Source of the DNA: an uncultured Lachnospiraceae bacterium
GTDB lineage: Bacteria; Bacillota; Clostridia; Lachnospirales; Lachnospiraceae
NCBI GenBank assembly: GCA_910579645.1
Contig: CAJTVK010000010.1
Span: 1 to 19,007, forward strand
Direction: 5' to 3'
Length of the DNA: 19,007 bases
Below the pieces are notes generated by a model. The model had not been told where the DNA came from and ran no database searches. It saw only the letters and a program-made list of their open reading frames with translations. Shown piece after piece: positions 7,903 to 13,264 of this stretch (position 1 is its first letter; the number at the start of each line of letters is the position of its first letter). A program made the position numbers and the translations under genes.

Positions 7903-9063
7903 TTACTTAAAATCTTCAGCCGCTGTGTTCATCGGCGGCCTCTTGTCTGACTCAGGCACCAATGCAGGCTTGCCCTGCGGCTTTTCCACAAGTCCCTTTA
8001 AAATTTCCGCAAACTTCTTTTTGCCGAGCAGCTTTTCCATAGCAGTGATACCGAGCAGTTTTGGCTCATACGGGTCATAGCCTGCCTTCTTCACGGTATC
8101 TGCCACAGCGTCCTCATCGGTATACTTACGGTTGGAACGGCCTTCCACAATTTTAAAGCCGTCATACTTCACACCGCTCAGAGCCTGCTGCAATGCAAAC
8201 TCCTTCACATCTGCCGCCCATGCCGCCAGCTCATCCGCTTTTATAAGGATTGCTGCGATCTCATCATCTTCCAGCGTGGCGGGCATCTCAAAATCGTACC
8301 TTGCAAGTTCCAGGTTATATTCCGCACGTTTCCTGCAGACCGCTTTTGCCTTACAGAACCTGCAGTGTTCGCCTGCGTTAAATTTCCCCTCGCCGTCATA
8401 AGCAAGTTTCGCTTTCGCTATAAGGTCGTTATATGCCCACTGGAGAAGGTCATCCTTTGCCATGACGCACACGCTGACATTCTCCCTGCGCGGCTGGTAG
8501 ATTGCCATGCGGACGGTATCAATATCGTAGATGCCGTCGAACAGCTCCAATGCACCGAGGGCATACAGCATCATCTGCGGATTACCCACGGCAGTTACCT
8601 CCACGCCTTTGCCGTGCTTGTAATCAATGATGTAGAGCGTTCCGTCTGCGATGATCACACAGTCGCCTGTGCCGAATCCGTCCTTGACAAAGCGGGAAAA
8701 GTCCAGTTTCTGTTCAATCAGTACGACAGGGTCTTTACAGGATTTCTTTGCTTCCTCCACCAGCGAGAGGACATACTCCGCATAACCGCTGGCACATTCC
8801 TCCATTTCCTCATCATAGAAAGCAAGGCTTTCTTTTGGGTCTTTGGTCTCCATGCCAAGAGACTGCTTTAATTTGTGTTCGCACAGGCTGTGGGCATCTG
8901 TACCCTGCTGTGCGTATTCGCTGCCCGTATCCTCATAATTCTCACAGAGCCTTGCGGATGGCGGGCAGGCAAGCCATCGGTGGCTTGAGGACGCAGATAA
9001 TAAAGCGTGGCCCAGACCAGCCTCTCTTGTGCCTGCGGCACAATTCACCTTCTGTGTTCCCAT
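7903..9063 (-). CDS. DUF2800 RecB/Cas4-like PD-(D/E)XK nuclease
   Basis: A 386-aa nuclease of the DUF2800 family. Visible RecB-type motifs are GTDAHSL with H58, GTGDCVI with D134, IIDYKHGKG with D147 and K149, and NPQMMLYALG with Q163. Cysteines C33, C234, C237 and C243 (HCRFCKAKAVC) are spaced like the 4Fe-4S cluster ligands of Cas4/AddB-type enzymes. The family is thought to supply exonuclease activity for phage recombination or replication. The start ATG directly abuts the previous stop (TAAATG), with GGAGG 8 bases upstream. The Pro/Lys-rich C-terminal 30 residues look like a flexible tail. Family and active site are clear; the iron-sulfur cluster is inferred from cysteine spacing. Confidence 0.9.
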   Translation of the reverse strand: MGTQKVNCAAGTREAGLGHALLSASSSHRWLACPPSARLCENYEDTGSEYAQQGTDAHSLCEHKLKQSLGMETKDPKESLAFYDEEMEECASGYAEYVLSLVEEAKKSCKDPVVLIEQKLDFSRFVKDGFGTGDCVIIADGTLYIIDYKHGKGVEVTAVGNPQMMLYALGALELFDGIYDIDTVRMAIYQPRRENVSVCVMAKDDLLQWAYNDLIAKAKLAYDGEGKFNAGEHCRFCKAKAVCRKRAEYNLELARYDFEMPATLEDDEIAAILIKADELAAWAADVKEFALQQALSGVKYDGFKIVEGRSNRKYTDEDAVADTVKKAGYDPYEPKLLGITAMEKLLGKKKFAEILKGLVEKPQGKPALVPESDKRPPMNTAAEDFK

Positions 9064-9432
9064 TTACAACACCTCCGCATCTGCAAGCAGAGCAGAGTAT
9101 TCTGCCGGGTCAATCTCCGACAGCTTATCTGCACCATGCTTATTCAGCAGCTCTTTTACTTCCGCTGTGTATCCCGCACGGGATTTTTCCGCCAGCACCG
9201 CGCGGACTTCCTCCAATGTCAGCGTTTTTTTCTCCGCCTCTGCATTTGGAGTCTTTTTCGCTGTGGTTTTCTTTGCGGCGACTTTTGGTCTGCCTTTTTC
9301 CTCCGGCTCCTTTGTCGTTGTCATCTCCGCTGACGCATCGTTTTCTGCCACTGCATCCGCAACCACCTGCAGGCTGTCGGCAAGGGAACGCAGGTCACTA
9401 ACAACATCAAGCAGTAACTTCACTTTGCCCAT
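9064..9432 (-). CDS. Phage accessory helical protein with C-terminal SAP/HeH-like segment
   Basis: A 122-aa protein with three regions. Residues 1-35 form an amphipathic helix (KLLLDVVSDLRSLADSLQ). Residues about 36-68 are a Lys/Ala/Glu-rich low-complexity linker. The rest is a compact C-terminal unit (LTLEEVRAVLAEKSRAGYT and GADKLSEIDPAEYSALL) resembling the helix-extended-helix folds of SAP/HeH-type nucleic-acid-binding domains. Homologues in clostridial phages are sometimes labelled with an rRNA-biogenesis name, which I consider a misannotation. GGAGG is 8 bases before the ATG. It lies directly upstream of the DUF2800 nuclease with no gap, so a role as a nuclease partner or DNA-binding adaptor is a reasonable guess. 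Confidence 0.7.
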   Translation of the reverse strand: MGKVKLLLDVVSDLRSLADSLQVVADAVAENDASAEMTTTKEPEEKGRPKVAAKKTTAKKTPNAEAEKKTLTLEEVRAVLAEKSRAGYTAEVKELLNKHGADKLSEIDPAEYSALLADAEVL

Positions 9433-9625
9433 GTACAGTTCCTCCTTCCTTTACTTCGCTGATTGCCAGTTCACGGACGGAATCCCCCGGCACGATTACC
9501 GTAAGGCGCTGCTTATCTCCCAAGAGGAAACGTAAGAAACGCTCCCTTACGGAGATATGGCGGAAGCTCACGATCCCGCTGGATACCGGCTTCTTTGAAA
9601 CACTGATCTTTAATGTGTGATCCAT
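9407..9625 (-). CDS. Small conserved phage protein, function unknown
   Basis: A 72-aa protein starting at ATG 9625 (MDHTLKISVSKKPV). An in-frame start 26 codons upstream exists, but the AAGGGGTGG site lies just before 9625 and the upstream codons cover a structured leader. The middle segment (VRERFLRFLLGDKQ) is basic and amphipathic, followed by a beta-like LTVIVPGDSV stretch. It is the kind of short protein regularly seen between a sigma-like regulator and the DUF2800 gene in clostridial phages; no function is known to me. It overlaps the next gene by 26 bp. Confidence 0.7.
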   Translation of the reverse strand: MDHTLKISVSKKPVSSGIVSFRHISVRERFLRFLLGDKQRLTVIVPGDSVRELAISEVKEGGTVHGQSEVTA

Positions 9626-9640
9626 AATCCACCCCTTTCT

Positions 9641-9702
9641 GAAAGGCGTGTTAAAACTGCCTTTCACTATACGGAGATTTAGAGGCCTGTTTGGGGACCC
9701 CA
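9641..9702 (-). promoter_or_regulatory. Structured leader before the 72-aa gene
   Basis: This 80-bp gap between the sigma-like gene and the 72-aa gene holds an 11-bp palindrome TGGGGACCCCA (9692-9702) and a hairpin with a 7-bp stem GAAAGGC/GCCTTTC and 11-base loop (9641-9665). On the minus strand a TATAGT hexamer lies at 9671-9666 without a recognisable -35. The palindrome may be a protein-binding site and the hairpin sits just before the ribosome binding site. Whether it acts in DNA or RNA cannot be told from one sequence. Confidence 0.4.
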
Positions 9703-9705
9703 TAA

Positions 9706-10092
9706 TCAGAAATTCTTTAAAAAATATTTTTTAGCCGCCTCTATGGACTTTTTGACAGCCTTGTGATCCACCCCTTCCAAGCGGGCAATCTCCCGAAGTG
9801 ATTTTCCCTGTGCATATAACAGAAGCCTTCTCTTCTGGACTTCCGGCAGTTCTTCCAAAAGCCCTTTGATATGCCGCTTATCTGCCGTCTGTTCTAACAG
9901 GCTTTCCGGTGTATCCTTACCGGCATATCCACTGCCCTCAAAATCCACTGCATCCAGCGAATAGCAATGGTAACGTTCCTTTCGTGCAAGGTTGTCCTCC
10001 AGACGCCTGGATTCAACGATGACACTCCCGATTTCCTCTGTTACCTCAACCTCAGAGACTTCTCCATCCACAAACTCATATCTGATCTTCAT
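9706..10092 (-). CDS. Sigma-70 region 4-like transcription regulator
   Basis: A 128-aa protein. ATG 10092 is chosen because GGAAGGAG lies 9 bases upstream; the frame is open 12 codons further but without support. The C-terminal half has a sigma-70 region 4-type helix-turn-helix: LLEELPEVQKRRLLLYAQG, then SLREIARLEGVDHKAVKKSI and a basic tail. No region 2 is visible, so it cannot be a complete sigma factor. The N-terminal half (YEFVDGEVSEVEV, and RYHCYSLD) resembles short sigma-like proteins of clostridial phages and integrative elements. As the first gene of the replication operon, directly after a strong terminator, it is a candidate activator or antiterminator of that operon; that role is inference. 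Confidence 0.8.
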   Translation of the reverse strand: MKIRYEFVDGEVSEVEVTEEIGSVIVESRRLEDNLARKERYHCYSLDAVDFEGSGYAGKDTPESLLEQTADKRHIKGLLEELPEVQKRRLLLYAQGKSLREIARLEGVDHKAVKKSIEAAKKYFLKNF

Positions 10093-10136
10093 TTTGCCGT
10101 TCTCCTTCCGGAGCCCGGCAGACGGCACTTACGCCG

Positions 10137-10283
10137 CTACAAACGAGAAAAAGCCTGGCAAGCAGCACAAAAAGTGCCGCCTGTCAGGCTCAATGTCGTC
10201 TCCATCATATCCCAGATGGTATCATGGCGGTCTGGCCGTTTTTCCAGAATGAAACCATCCCGCCGTGCATCATGCTCAAACAA
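10137..10283 (-). CDS. Possible small protein or frameshifted remnant
   Basis: A 48-codon minus frame (TTG 10283 to TAG 10137) reads GFILEKRPDRHDTIWDMM in its centre, which looks more protein-like than chance. It has no convincing ribosome binding site. Directly upstream, in another frame, AAGGAATGTAT precedes ATG 10333 for a 17-codon ORF (ending NRDMDQSFV) that overlaps its start; joining the two would need a frameshift. The last 17 codons are the arms of a terminator hairpin, which argues against the 3' part being selected as protein. It could be a decayed gene or coincidental. Confidence 0.25.
   Translation of the reverse strand: MFEHDARRDGFILEKRPDRHDTIWDMMETTLSLTGGTFCAACQAFSRL
10148..10189 (-). 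terminator. Strong rho-independent terminator upstream of the replication operon
   Basis: On the minus strand the arms GCCTGACAGGCGGCAC (10189-10174) and GTGCTGCTTGCCAGGC (10168-10153) form a 16-bp stem with two G-U pairs and one mismatch. The loop has 5 bases, and TTTTT follows (10152-10148). It would end transcripts of the DUF3825/zinc-ribbon unit. Only 56 bases separate it from the sigma-like gene, so the replication operon needs read-through or a promoter inside this short gap. Confidence 0.85.
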
Positions 10284-10401
10284 ACGATTGATCCATGTCC
10301 CGGTTTAACTGTCCGTTTCCCATCCCCATATACATTCCTTATGAAAACCGTTGTATTACCGCAGCGCCCCGGCCAGCCCTGGACATAAAACCCAGGGCGG
10401 A
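10190..10401. other. Intergenic region between the zinc-ribbon gene and the terminator
   Basis: Apart from the small frames noted at 10137-10340, the region holds a perfect 7-bp hairpin GCCCTGG/CCAGGGC with a 9-base loop at 10376-10398, just after the zinc-ribbon stop. It lacks a U-tract, so it is not a classic terminator and may protect or process the mRNA. I see no clear sigma-A promoter on the minus strand here. Confidence 0.4.
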
Positions 10402-10614
10402 TCAGTCTTCCCTATTCAGTTTTTCCATCCCGATCTCAGCGCCGCACCGGCTGCATTTTAAAATAAAATCAGGACAGCGTCCCATTGACGGTGTAATAAA
10501 CTGTACTTTCGTATCTATCCCTGCATCCATGATACGGCCTCCGCATTTCGGACACCGTACAGGGCGCATACGCTTTTTTATCTCATGCTTCCATTCCTCC
10601 TTTTTCATGCACAT
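10402..10614 (-). CDS. Small zinc-ribbon protein
   Basis: A 70-aa protein with two CxxC knuckles: RCPKCGGRI near residues 20-28 and KCSRCGAEIG near 53-62. The spacing is typical of a rubredoxin-like zinc ribbon that binds nucleic acid or protein. The N-terminus is strongly basic (KKEEWKHEIKKRM). The ATG at 10614, or the in-frame ATG at 10608, has only a weak AGGGA site. The gene follows DUF3825 by 59 bp, across a CCTCTG/CAGAGG hairpin, and is probably on the same transcript. The specific function is unknown. Confidence 0.7.
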   Translation of the reverse strand: MCMKKEEWKHEIKKRMRPVRCPKCGGRIMDAGIDTKVQFITPSMGRCPDFILKCSRCGAEIGMEKLNRED

Positions 10615-10673
10615 TCCCTATACATCTCTTTCCTGCCTGCTTCCCTCTGGTGGCAGAGGTGTATAACCATTTT

Positions 10674-11480
10674 TTACTTCACAAGCTCTGTAAGCCACGG
10701 GGCAAGCGGCCTCGAAAGCACCCTGGCGTTCAGGTACGCCATTTCCAGGGTCAGGCACGTATGCCCCAGATAATACCCATCCATAACCGACAGGGTCATG
10801 GCAAGGTCTGGCTTTTTCATATTTGTGAGATAAATGGGCAGAAGGTACTGCACCTTTCCTTGGTATCCCTGCGGCACGACAATCCCCGGTTCAATGACTG
10901 ATTTCCTCCTTGCAAGCTCTACCGCTGTTTCCAACAAAAGCGGCAGGTTCTTTGCCCTGCGGACCTTATATGGAATCCGCTCCATATTTTCTTCATCCCC
11001 TAAAATATGTTCCACTTTAACCCTGACAGGCCAGTCCGGATTAAATCCTGTGCCATCCTGGGCAGCATGGTAATGAGGCCGCTCTGGCAGGGGCTCTATA
11101 TATTTGAGCCTCGGTGAAATCTCATCGCAGAACCCCCTGAAATACCAGTCCAGCATGGAAGCACGCCTCTTATTCCGGTCAAAAAATCCATAGACTGCCT
11201 TATACCGTCCCGTATAAAGCCCTGTATGGAAGCACGCACATTCATTTTCCACATGAAAATACCGTGCTGCCTCCGCCTCATCTTTGGCTGAGTTAAAATC
11301 AATGCTCTGTTTCCTGAAAATGGTATGTATGTACCTCTCTAAAATAGGTGTATCCTGATTCTTCGTTTCAACAGACGGCCGCTTAAATTTCCATGGCTCT
11401 GGCAGCACCAGCCCTTCCAGTTCCTCAAGCTGCCCGTACCAGTCCGGCACATATGCAAACTCAAATAAATCTGTTTCCAT
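10674..11480 (-). CDS. DUF3825 domain protein
   Basis: A 268-aa protein that is essentially one DUF3825 domain. Typical segments are LFEFAYVPDW at the N-terminus, TPILERYIHTIFRKQ, CFHTGLYTGRYKAVYGFFD, WYFRGFCDE, LPERPHYH, VRVKVEHILGDEEN, RIPYKVRRAKNLPLLLETAVELARRK and a C-terminal LPIYLTNMKKPDLAM block. The family is common in mobile elements and has no established biochemical role. ATG 11480 is chosen from AAAGGAAC just upstream; the frame continues open for 95 more codons to 11765, but those codons cover a terminator hairpin and read as Arg/Cys/Ser-rich non-protein sequence. The transcript is divergent from the XRE repressor and has a long structured leader. Confidence 0.85.
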   Translation of the reverse strand: METDLFEFAYVPDWYGQLEELEGLVLPEPWKFKRPSVETKNQDTPILERYIHTIFRKQSIDFNSAKDEAEAARYFHVENECACFHTGLYTGRYKAVYGFFDRNKRRASMLDWYFRGFCDEISPRLKYIEPLPERPHYHAAQDGTGFNPDWPVRVKVEHILGDEENMERIPYKVRRAKNLPLLLETAVELARRKSVIEPGIVVPQGYQGKVQYLLPIYLTNMKKPDLAMTLSVMDGYYLGHTCLTLEMAYLNARVLSRPLAPWLTELVK

Positions 11481-11591
11481 AGCTTTGTTCCTTTCACAAA
11501 ATCTCTGACTGTGTATCCCACAATGCTGTTTCATCCATCCGAATGCCCGCCATGCAGTAGGCGAACGGCACCTGGCTCTTTTATCCATAAC

Positions 11592-11645
11592 AAAAAACAG
11601 GGAAAAGATACTCCTGCAGATGGAACTGCTTCTGTGTCTTTTCCC
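11592..11645 (-). terminator. Intrinsic terminator/attenuator in the DUF3825 leader
   Basis: On the minus strand GGGAAAAGA (11645-11637) pairs with TCTTTTCCC (11608-11600). An inner GCAG/CTGC helix extends the structure, and TGTTTTTT follows the 3' arm (T-run 11597-11592). It lies about 110 bases before the DUF3825 start and about 70 bases after a short leader ORF. A terminator in this position would abort transcripts before the gene unless relieved. Confidence 0.6.
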
Positions 11646-11673
11646 TATATACGGATTTCCTCTATGAGAGTAT

Positions 11674-11847
11674 GGTACAGCCATACCCTTGATGGTGCAG
11701 ATACCTGCGGATGTCACCTGGATTTTTTTGACCGCATCACTTCTTCCCTGTCCATCATAAAACACTCCTTCTCTTTAACAAGTATGGCTACACCGTCCTA
11801 AAATAGTATTGCCACGCCATTTTTACATTTGCAGGGTGTGGCACTAT
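11674..11847. promoter_or_regulatory. Four operator-like sites between XRE repressor and DUF3825
   Basis: Related sequences occur at 11781-11794 (AGTATGGCTACACC, plus), 11805-11818 (AGTATTGCCACGCC, plus), 11847-11835 (ATAGTGCCACACC on the minus strand) and 11686-11674 (GTATGGCTGTACC on the minus strand, inside a 6-bp hairpin GTATGG/CCATAC). Three of them cluster in the 100 bp before the XRE gene and overlap its promoter elements. They are the natural candidates for binding sites of the XRE protein, giving autoregulation plus control of the divergent transcript. Assignment to that protein is inference. Confidence 0.6.
11714..11758 (-). CDS. Candidate 14-codon leader peptide of the DUF3825 transcript
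   Basis: The minus strand has a good ribosome binding site (GAGAAGGAG) 6 bases before tandem ATG codons at 11758. The frame encodes MMDREEVMRSKKSR and stops at 11714. It is the only well-placed translation start in the first 280 bases of this leader. Short hairpins follow (11697-11708 and 11670-11686), then an intrinsic terminator, the usual order in attenuation control. It has no run of a single amino-acid codon that would suggest a sensed charged tRNA. It could also be the 5' remnant of a decayed gene. Confidence 0.35.
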   Translation of the reverse strand: MMDREEVMRSKKSR

Positions 11848-11850
11848 CAT
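11775..11850 (+). promoter_or_regulatory. Promoter candidates for the XRE repressor gene
   Basis: Two sigma-A-type promoters face the XRE gene. The distal one is TTAACA (11775-11780), 18 bp, TAAAAT (11799-11804). The proximal one is TTTACA (11822-11827), 17 bp, TATCAT (11845-11850). The proximal transcript would begin almost at the ribosome binding site. Operator-like sites lie in the distal spacer (11781-11794) and across the proximal spacer and -10 (11835-11847), as expected for autorepression. Confidence 0.55.
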
Positions 11851-11869
11851 ACTTTTAGGAGGTGAAACT

Positions 11870-12214
11870 ATGGCTCTTCATCCAAAACAGTTCGGCATGG
11901 TGCTGAAAAATGCACGCATGGACAAAAAGCTTACCCAGGCTGAATTAGCTGAAAAACTGGATATTTCCCTTTCGTACCTGAAAGACCTTGAACGTTTCCG
12001 CAACAGCCCAAGCTACGAGGTCTTTGAAAAGGTCATCCGTTACTTCAACCTGTCAGCAGACACCGTGATCTACCCCAACCAGAACCAGGCTGACGATACA
12101 TACCAGAAGATCGGGCGTCTGCTGACCCGCTGTGACGAAGGACAGCTCAAAGTCATCCTTGCCACCACAGAGGCGCTGCTGTCCGTAAATGAAAAACCCT
12201 CAGAACCAGAGTAA
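11870..12214 (+). CDS. XRE-family (Cro/cI-type) transcriptional repressor
   Basis: A 114-aa protein with a single HTH_3 domain at about residues 8-65: LKNARMDKKLTQAELAEKLD, then ISLSYLKDLER as the recognition region, and NSPSYEVFEKVIRYFNLSAD. A polar C-terminal tail (about 70-114) may mediate dimerisation. AGGAGG is 7 bases before the ATG. It is the only plus-strand gene in the window and is divergent from the DUF3825 transcript, so it is probably the element's lysogeny-type or maintenance repressor. No Ser-Lys LexA-like autoproteolysis domain is present, so SOS-type self-cleavage is not expected. The transcript ends at the hairpin at 12269-12315. Confidence 0.9.
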   Translation: MALHPKQFGMVLKNARMDKKLTQAELAEKLDISLSYLKDLERFRNSPSYEVFEKVIRYFNLSADTVIYPNQNQADDTYQKIGRLLTRCDEGQLKVILATTEALLSVNEKPSEPE

Positions 12215-12268
12215 CAGATGAATGCGGTGTCCAGGCGGTGTTTCCGTCACTTTTTCCCTGCATTTTAA

Positions 12269-12315
12269 AGGCTCATTCCTGCAGCGGGGTTCCCGTGCAA
12301 AAATGAGCCTCTTTT
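12269..12315. terminator. Bidirectional terminator between convergent genes
   Basis: AGGCTCATT (12269-12277) pairs with AATGAGCCT (12302-12310), with an inner CGGG/CCCG helix. TTTT follows on the plus side; on the minus side the T-run (plus-strand AAA at 12266-12268) is short. It serves the XRE gene on the plus strand and, less strongly, the minus-strand gene whose stop lies at 12314. Confidence 0.75.
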
Positions 12316-12652
12316 ACTGTCTGATCCATTTCATAAGTTCTTCTGTGGACAGATCCTGCCGCAGAAGCCCCATGCCGCTTAACAGGAGGATGCAGTCCAC
12401 ATATCCCTGGCAGTATGCTTTCTGTCCTTCCAGCGAATTCATATCTTCCAGTTTCGCCATCCACTCCAAAAGTAACTGCCGCTGTTCCTGTGGGAGCTGC
12501 TGCACCGCTGTTTCGCATTTTTCACGAAGCCTTTCCATTTCCTCTTGGGTTTCCTTATATCCTGGCACCTCTACTGCAGTATTCCTTGCCACATTCTCAC
12601 AGCGTAGCCGGTTCAAAAACTGCCCAATCTGTTCCCATATTTTATTCTGCAT
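12314..12652 (-). CDS. Hypothetical helical protein
   Basis: A 112-aa soluble, highly helical protein that I cannot assign to a named family with confidence. ATG 12652 (MQNKIWEQIG) is chosen because AAGGAGG lies 8 bases upstream; two earlier in-frame ATGs are too close to or upstream of that site. The central segment, rich in Glu, Gln and Arg (ETQEEMERLREKCETAVQQL), predicts a coiled coil, followed by LLLEWMAKLEDMN and a C-terminal hydrophobic helix pair. Similar small helical proteins are frequent beside repressors in clostridial integrative elements. It is convergent with the XRE gene. Confidence 0.65.
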   Translation of the reverse strand: MQNKIWEQIGQFLNRLRCENVARNTAVEVPGYKETQEEMERLREKCETAVQQLPQEQRQLLLEWMAKLEDMNSLEGQKAYCQGYVDCILLLSGMGLLRQDLSTEELMKWIRQ

Positions 12653-12675
12653 ATCCATGCCCTCCTTCAAATCTC

Positions 12676-12704
12676 ATTATAATTATTAACATATCCGCAG
12701 ATAT
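12676..12704 (-). promoter_or_regulatory. -10 element and palindrome before the 112-aa gene
   Basis: On the minus strand a perfect TATAAT (12681-12676) lies about 24 bases before the start codon. A palindrome ATATC-CGCA-GATAT occupies 12691-12704, where the spacer and -35 would be. No good -35 hexamer is visible. The palindrome is a plausible operator or activator site. Confidence 0.4.
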
Positions 12705-12743
12705 TACTCCATCCCAAATTAAACCGTTTCTTAAAAAGGAAAC

Positions 12744-12780
12744 AGGCAGTGTTCCAAGCCTTTTGCTTAGAACACTGCCT
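12744..12780. terminator. Terminator after the winged-helix gene
   Basis: An 11-bp perfect stem, AGGCAGTGTTC (12744-12754) with GAACACTGCCT (12770-12780), encloses an inner AAGC/GCTT helix. On the minus strand it is followed by GTTTCCTTTTT and it overlaps the stop codon of the winged-helix gene. On the plus strand ATTTCTTTTTT follows, so it could also stop plus-strand transcripts. Confidence 0.85.
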
Positions 12781-13207
12781 ATTTCTTTTTTATCCGGTTC
12801 ATTTTATATCCAACCCCACGTACCGTCTGGATATATTCTGGCTGGCTGGGATTGTCTTCAATTTTCTTTCGGAGACGGCGGACATGGGAAGTAATATTGC
12901 TGTCATCCTGAAGATATTCACCATTCCAGACATAATTATAAATTTTTTCTTTGGAAAGCGTTATCCCTTGATGAAGTGCCAGAACATAAAGAATACGGAA
13001 TTCTATATTGGTCAAATTGATTTCTTTACCTTGCTTTATTACTTTATATTGCCTTGGCATAATGCTCAATCCGCCGATGTGTATGTTACTTTGACTCTCA
13101 TCTAATTTTCTGTCTATGCTGATATCAGCTTCATTTACGATTTCTAATATTTTATCATATAATCCTTTTTCTGATTCGTCCAATGACAGGACTATTAGCT
13201 TTCCCAC
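12779..13207 (-). CDS. OmpR/PhoB-type winged-helix regulator lacking a receiver domain
   Basis: A 142-aa protein from GTG 13207, which has AGAGGAGG 8 bases upstream; the frame extends 7 codons further only over the ribosome binding site. Residues about 45-140 form a PhoB-type winged helix: INLTNIEFRILYVLALHQG, KEKIYNYVW, the recognition helix NITSHVRRLRKKIEDNP and the wing YIQTVRGVGYKM. The first 40 residues (KLIVLSLDESEKGLYDKIL) resemble the start of a receiver but are far too short and lack the phospho-acceptor Asp setting. It may respond to expression level or a partner rather than a histidine kinase. It lies 57 bp downstream of the BtrH-like gene on the same strand. Confidence 0.85.
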   Translation of the reverse strand: MGKLIVLSLDESEKGLYDKILEIVNEADISIDRKLDESQSNIHIGGLSIMPRQYKVIKQGKEINLTNIEFRILYVLALHQGITLSKEKIYNYVWNGEYLQDDSNITSHVRRLRKKIEDNPSQPEYIQTVRGVGYKMNRIKKK

Positions 13208-13264
13208 AGCGCTCACCTCCTCTGTCAAATCTTTTGAAACAAGACAATTTTGCCAATTATTTAT

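Noticed and set aside
11481..11765. N-terminal extension of DUF3825 to GTG 11765
   Set aside because: The extra 95 codons are Arg/Ser/Cys-rich, cover a terminator hairpin and repressor-like sites, and have no family resemblance; ATG 11480 has its own AAAGGAAC site.
11714..11765. A7 tract as a programmed frameshift site joining the leader ORF to the DUF3825 frame
   Set aside because: The tract could allow slippage, but the joined product would still include the non-protein-like stretch, and no stimulatory structure is correctly spaced.
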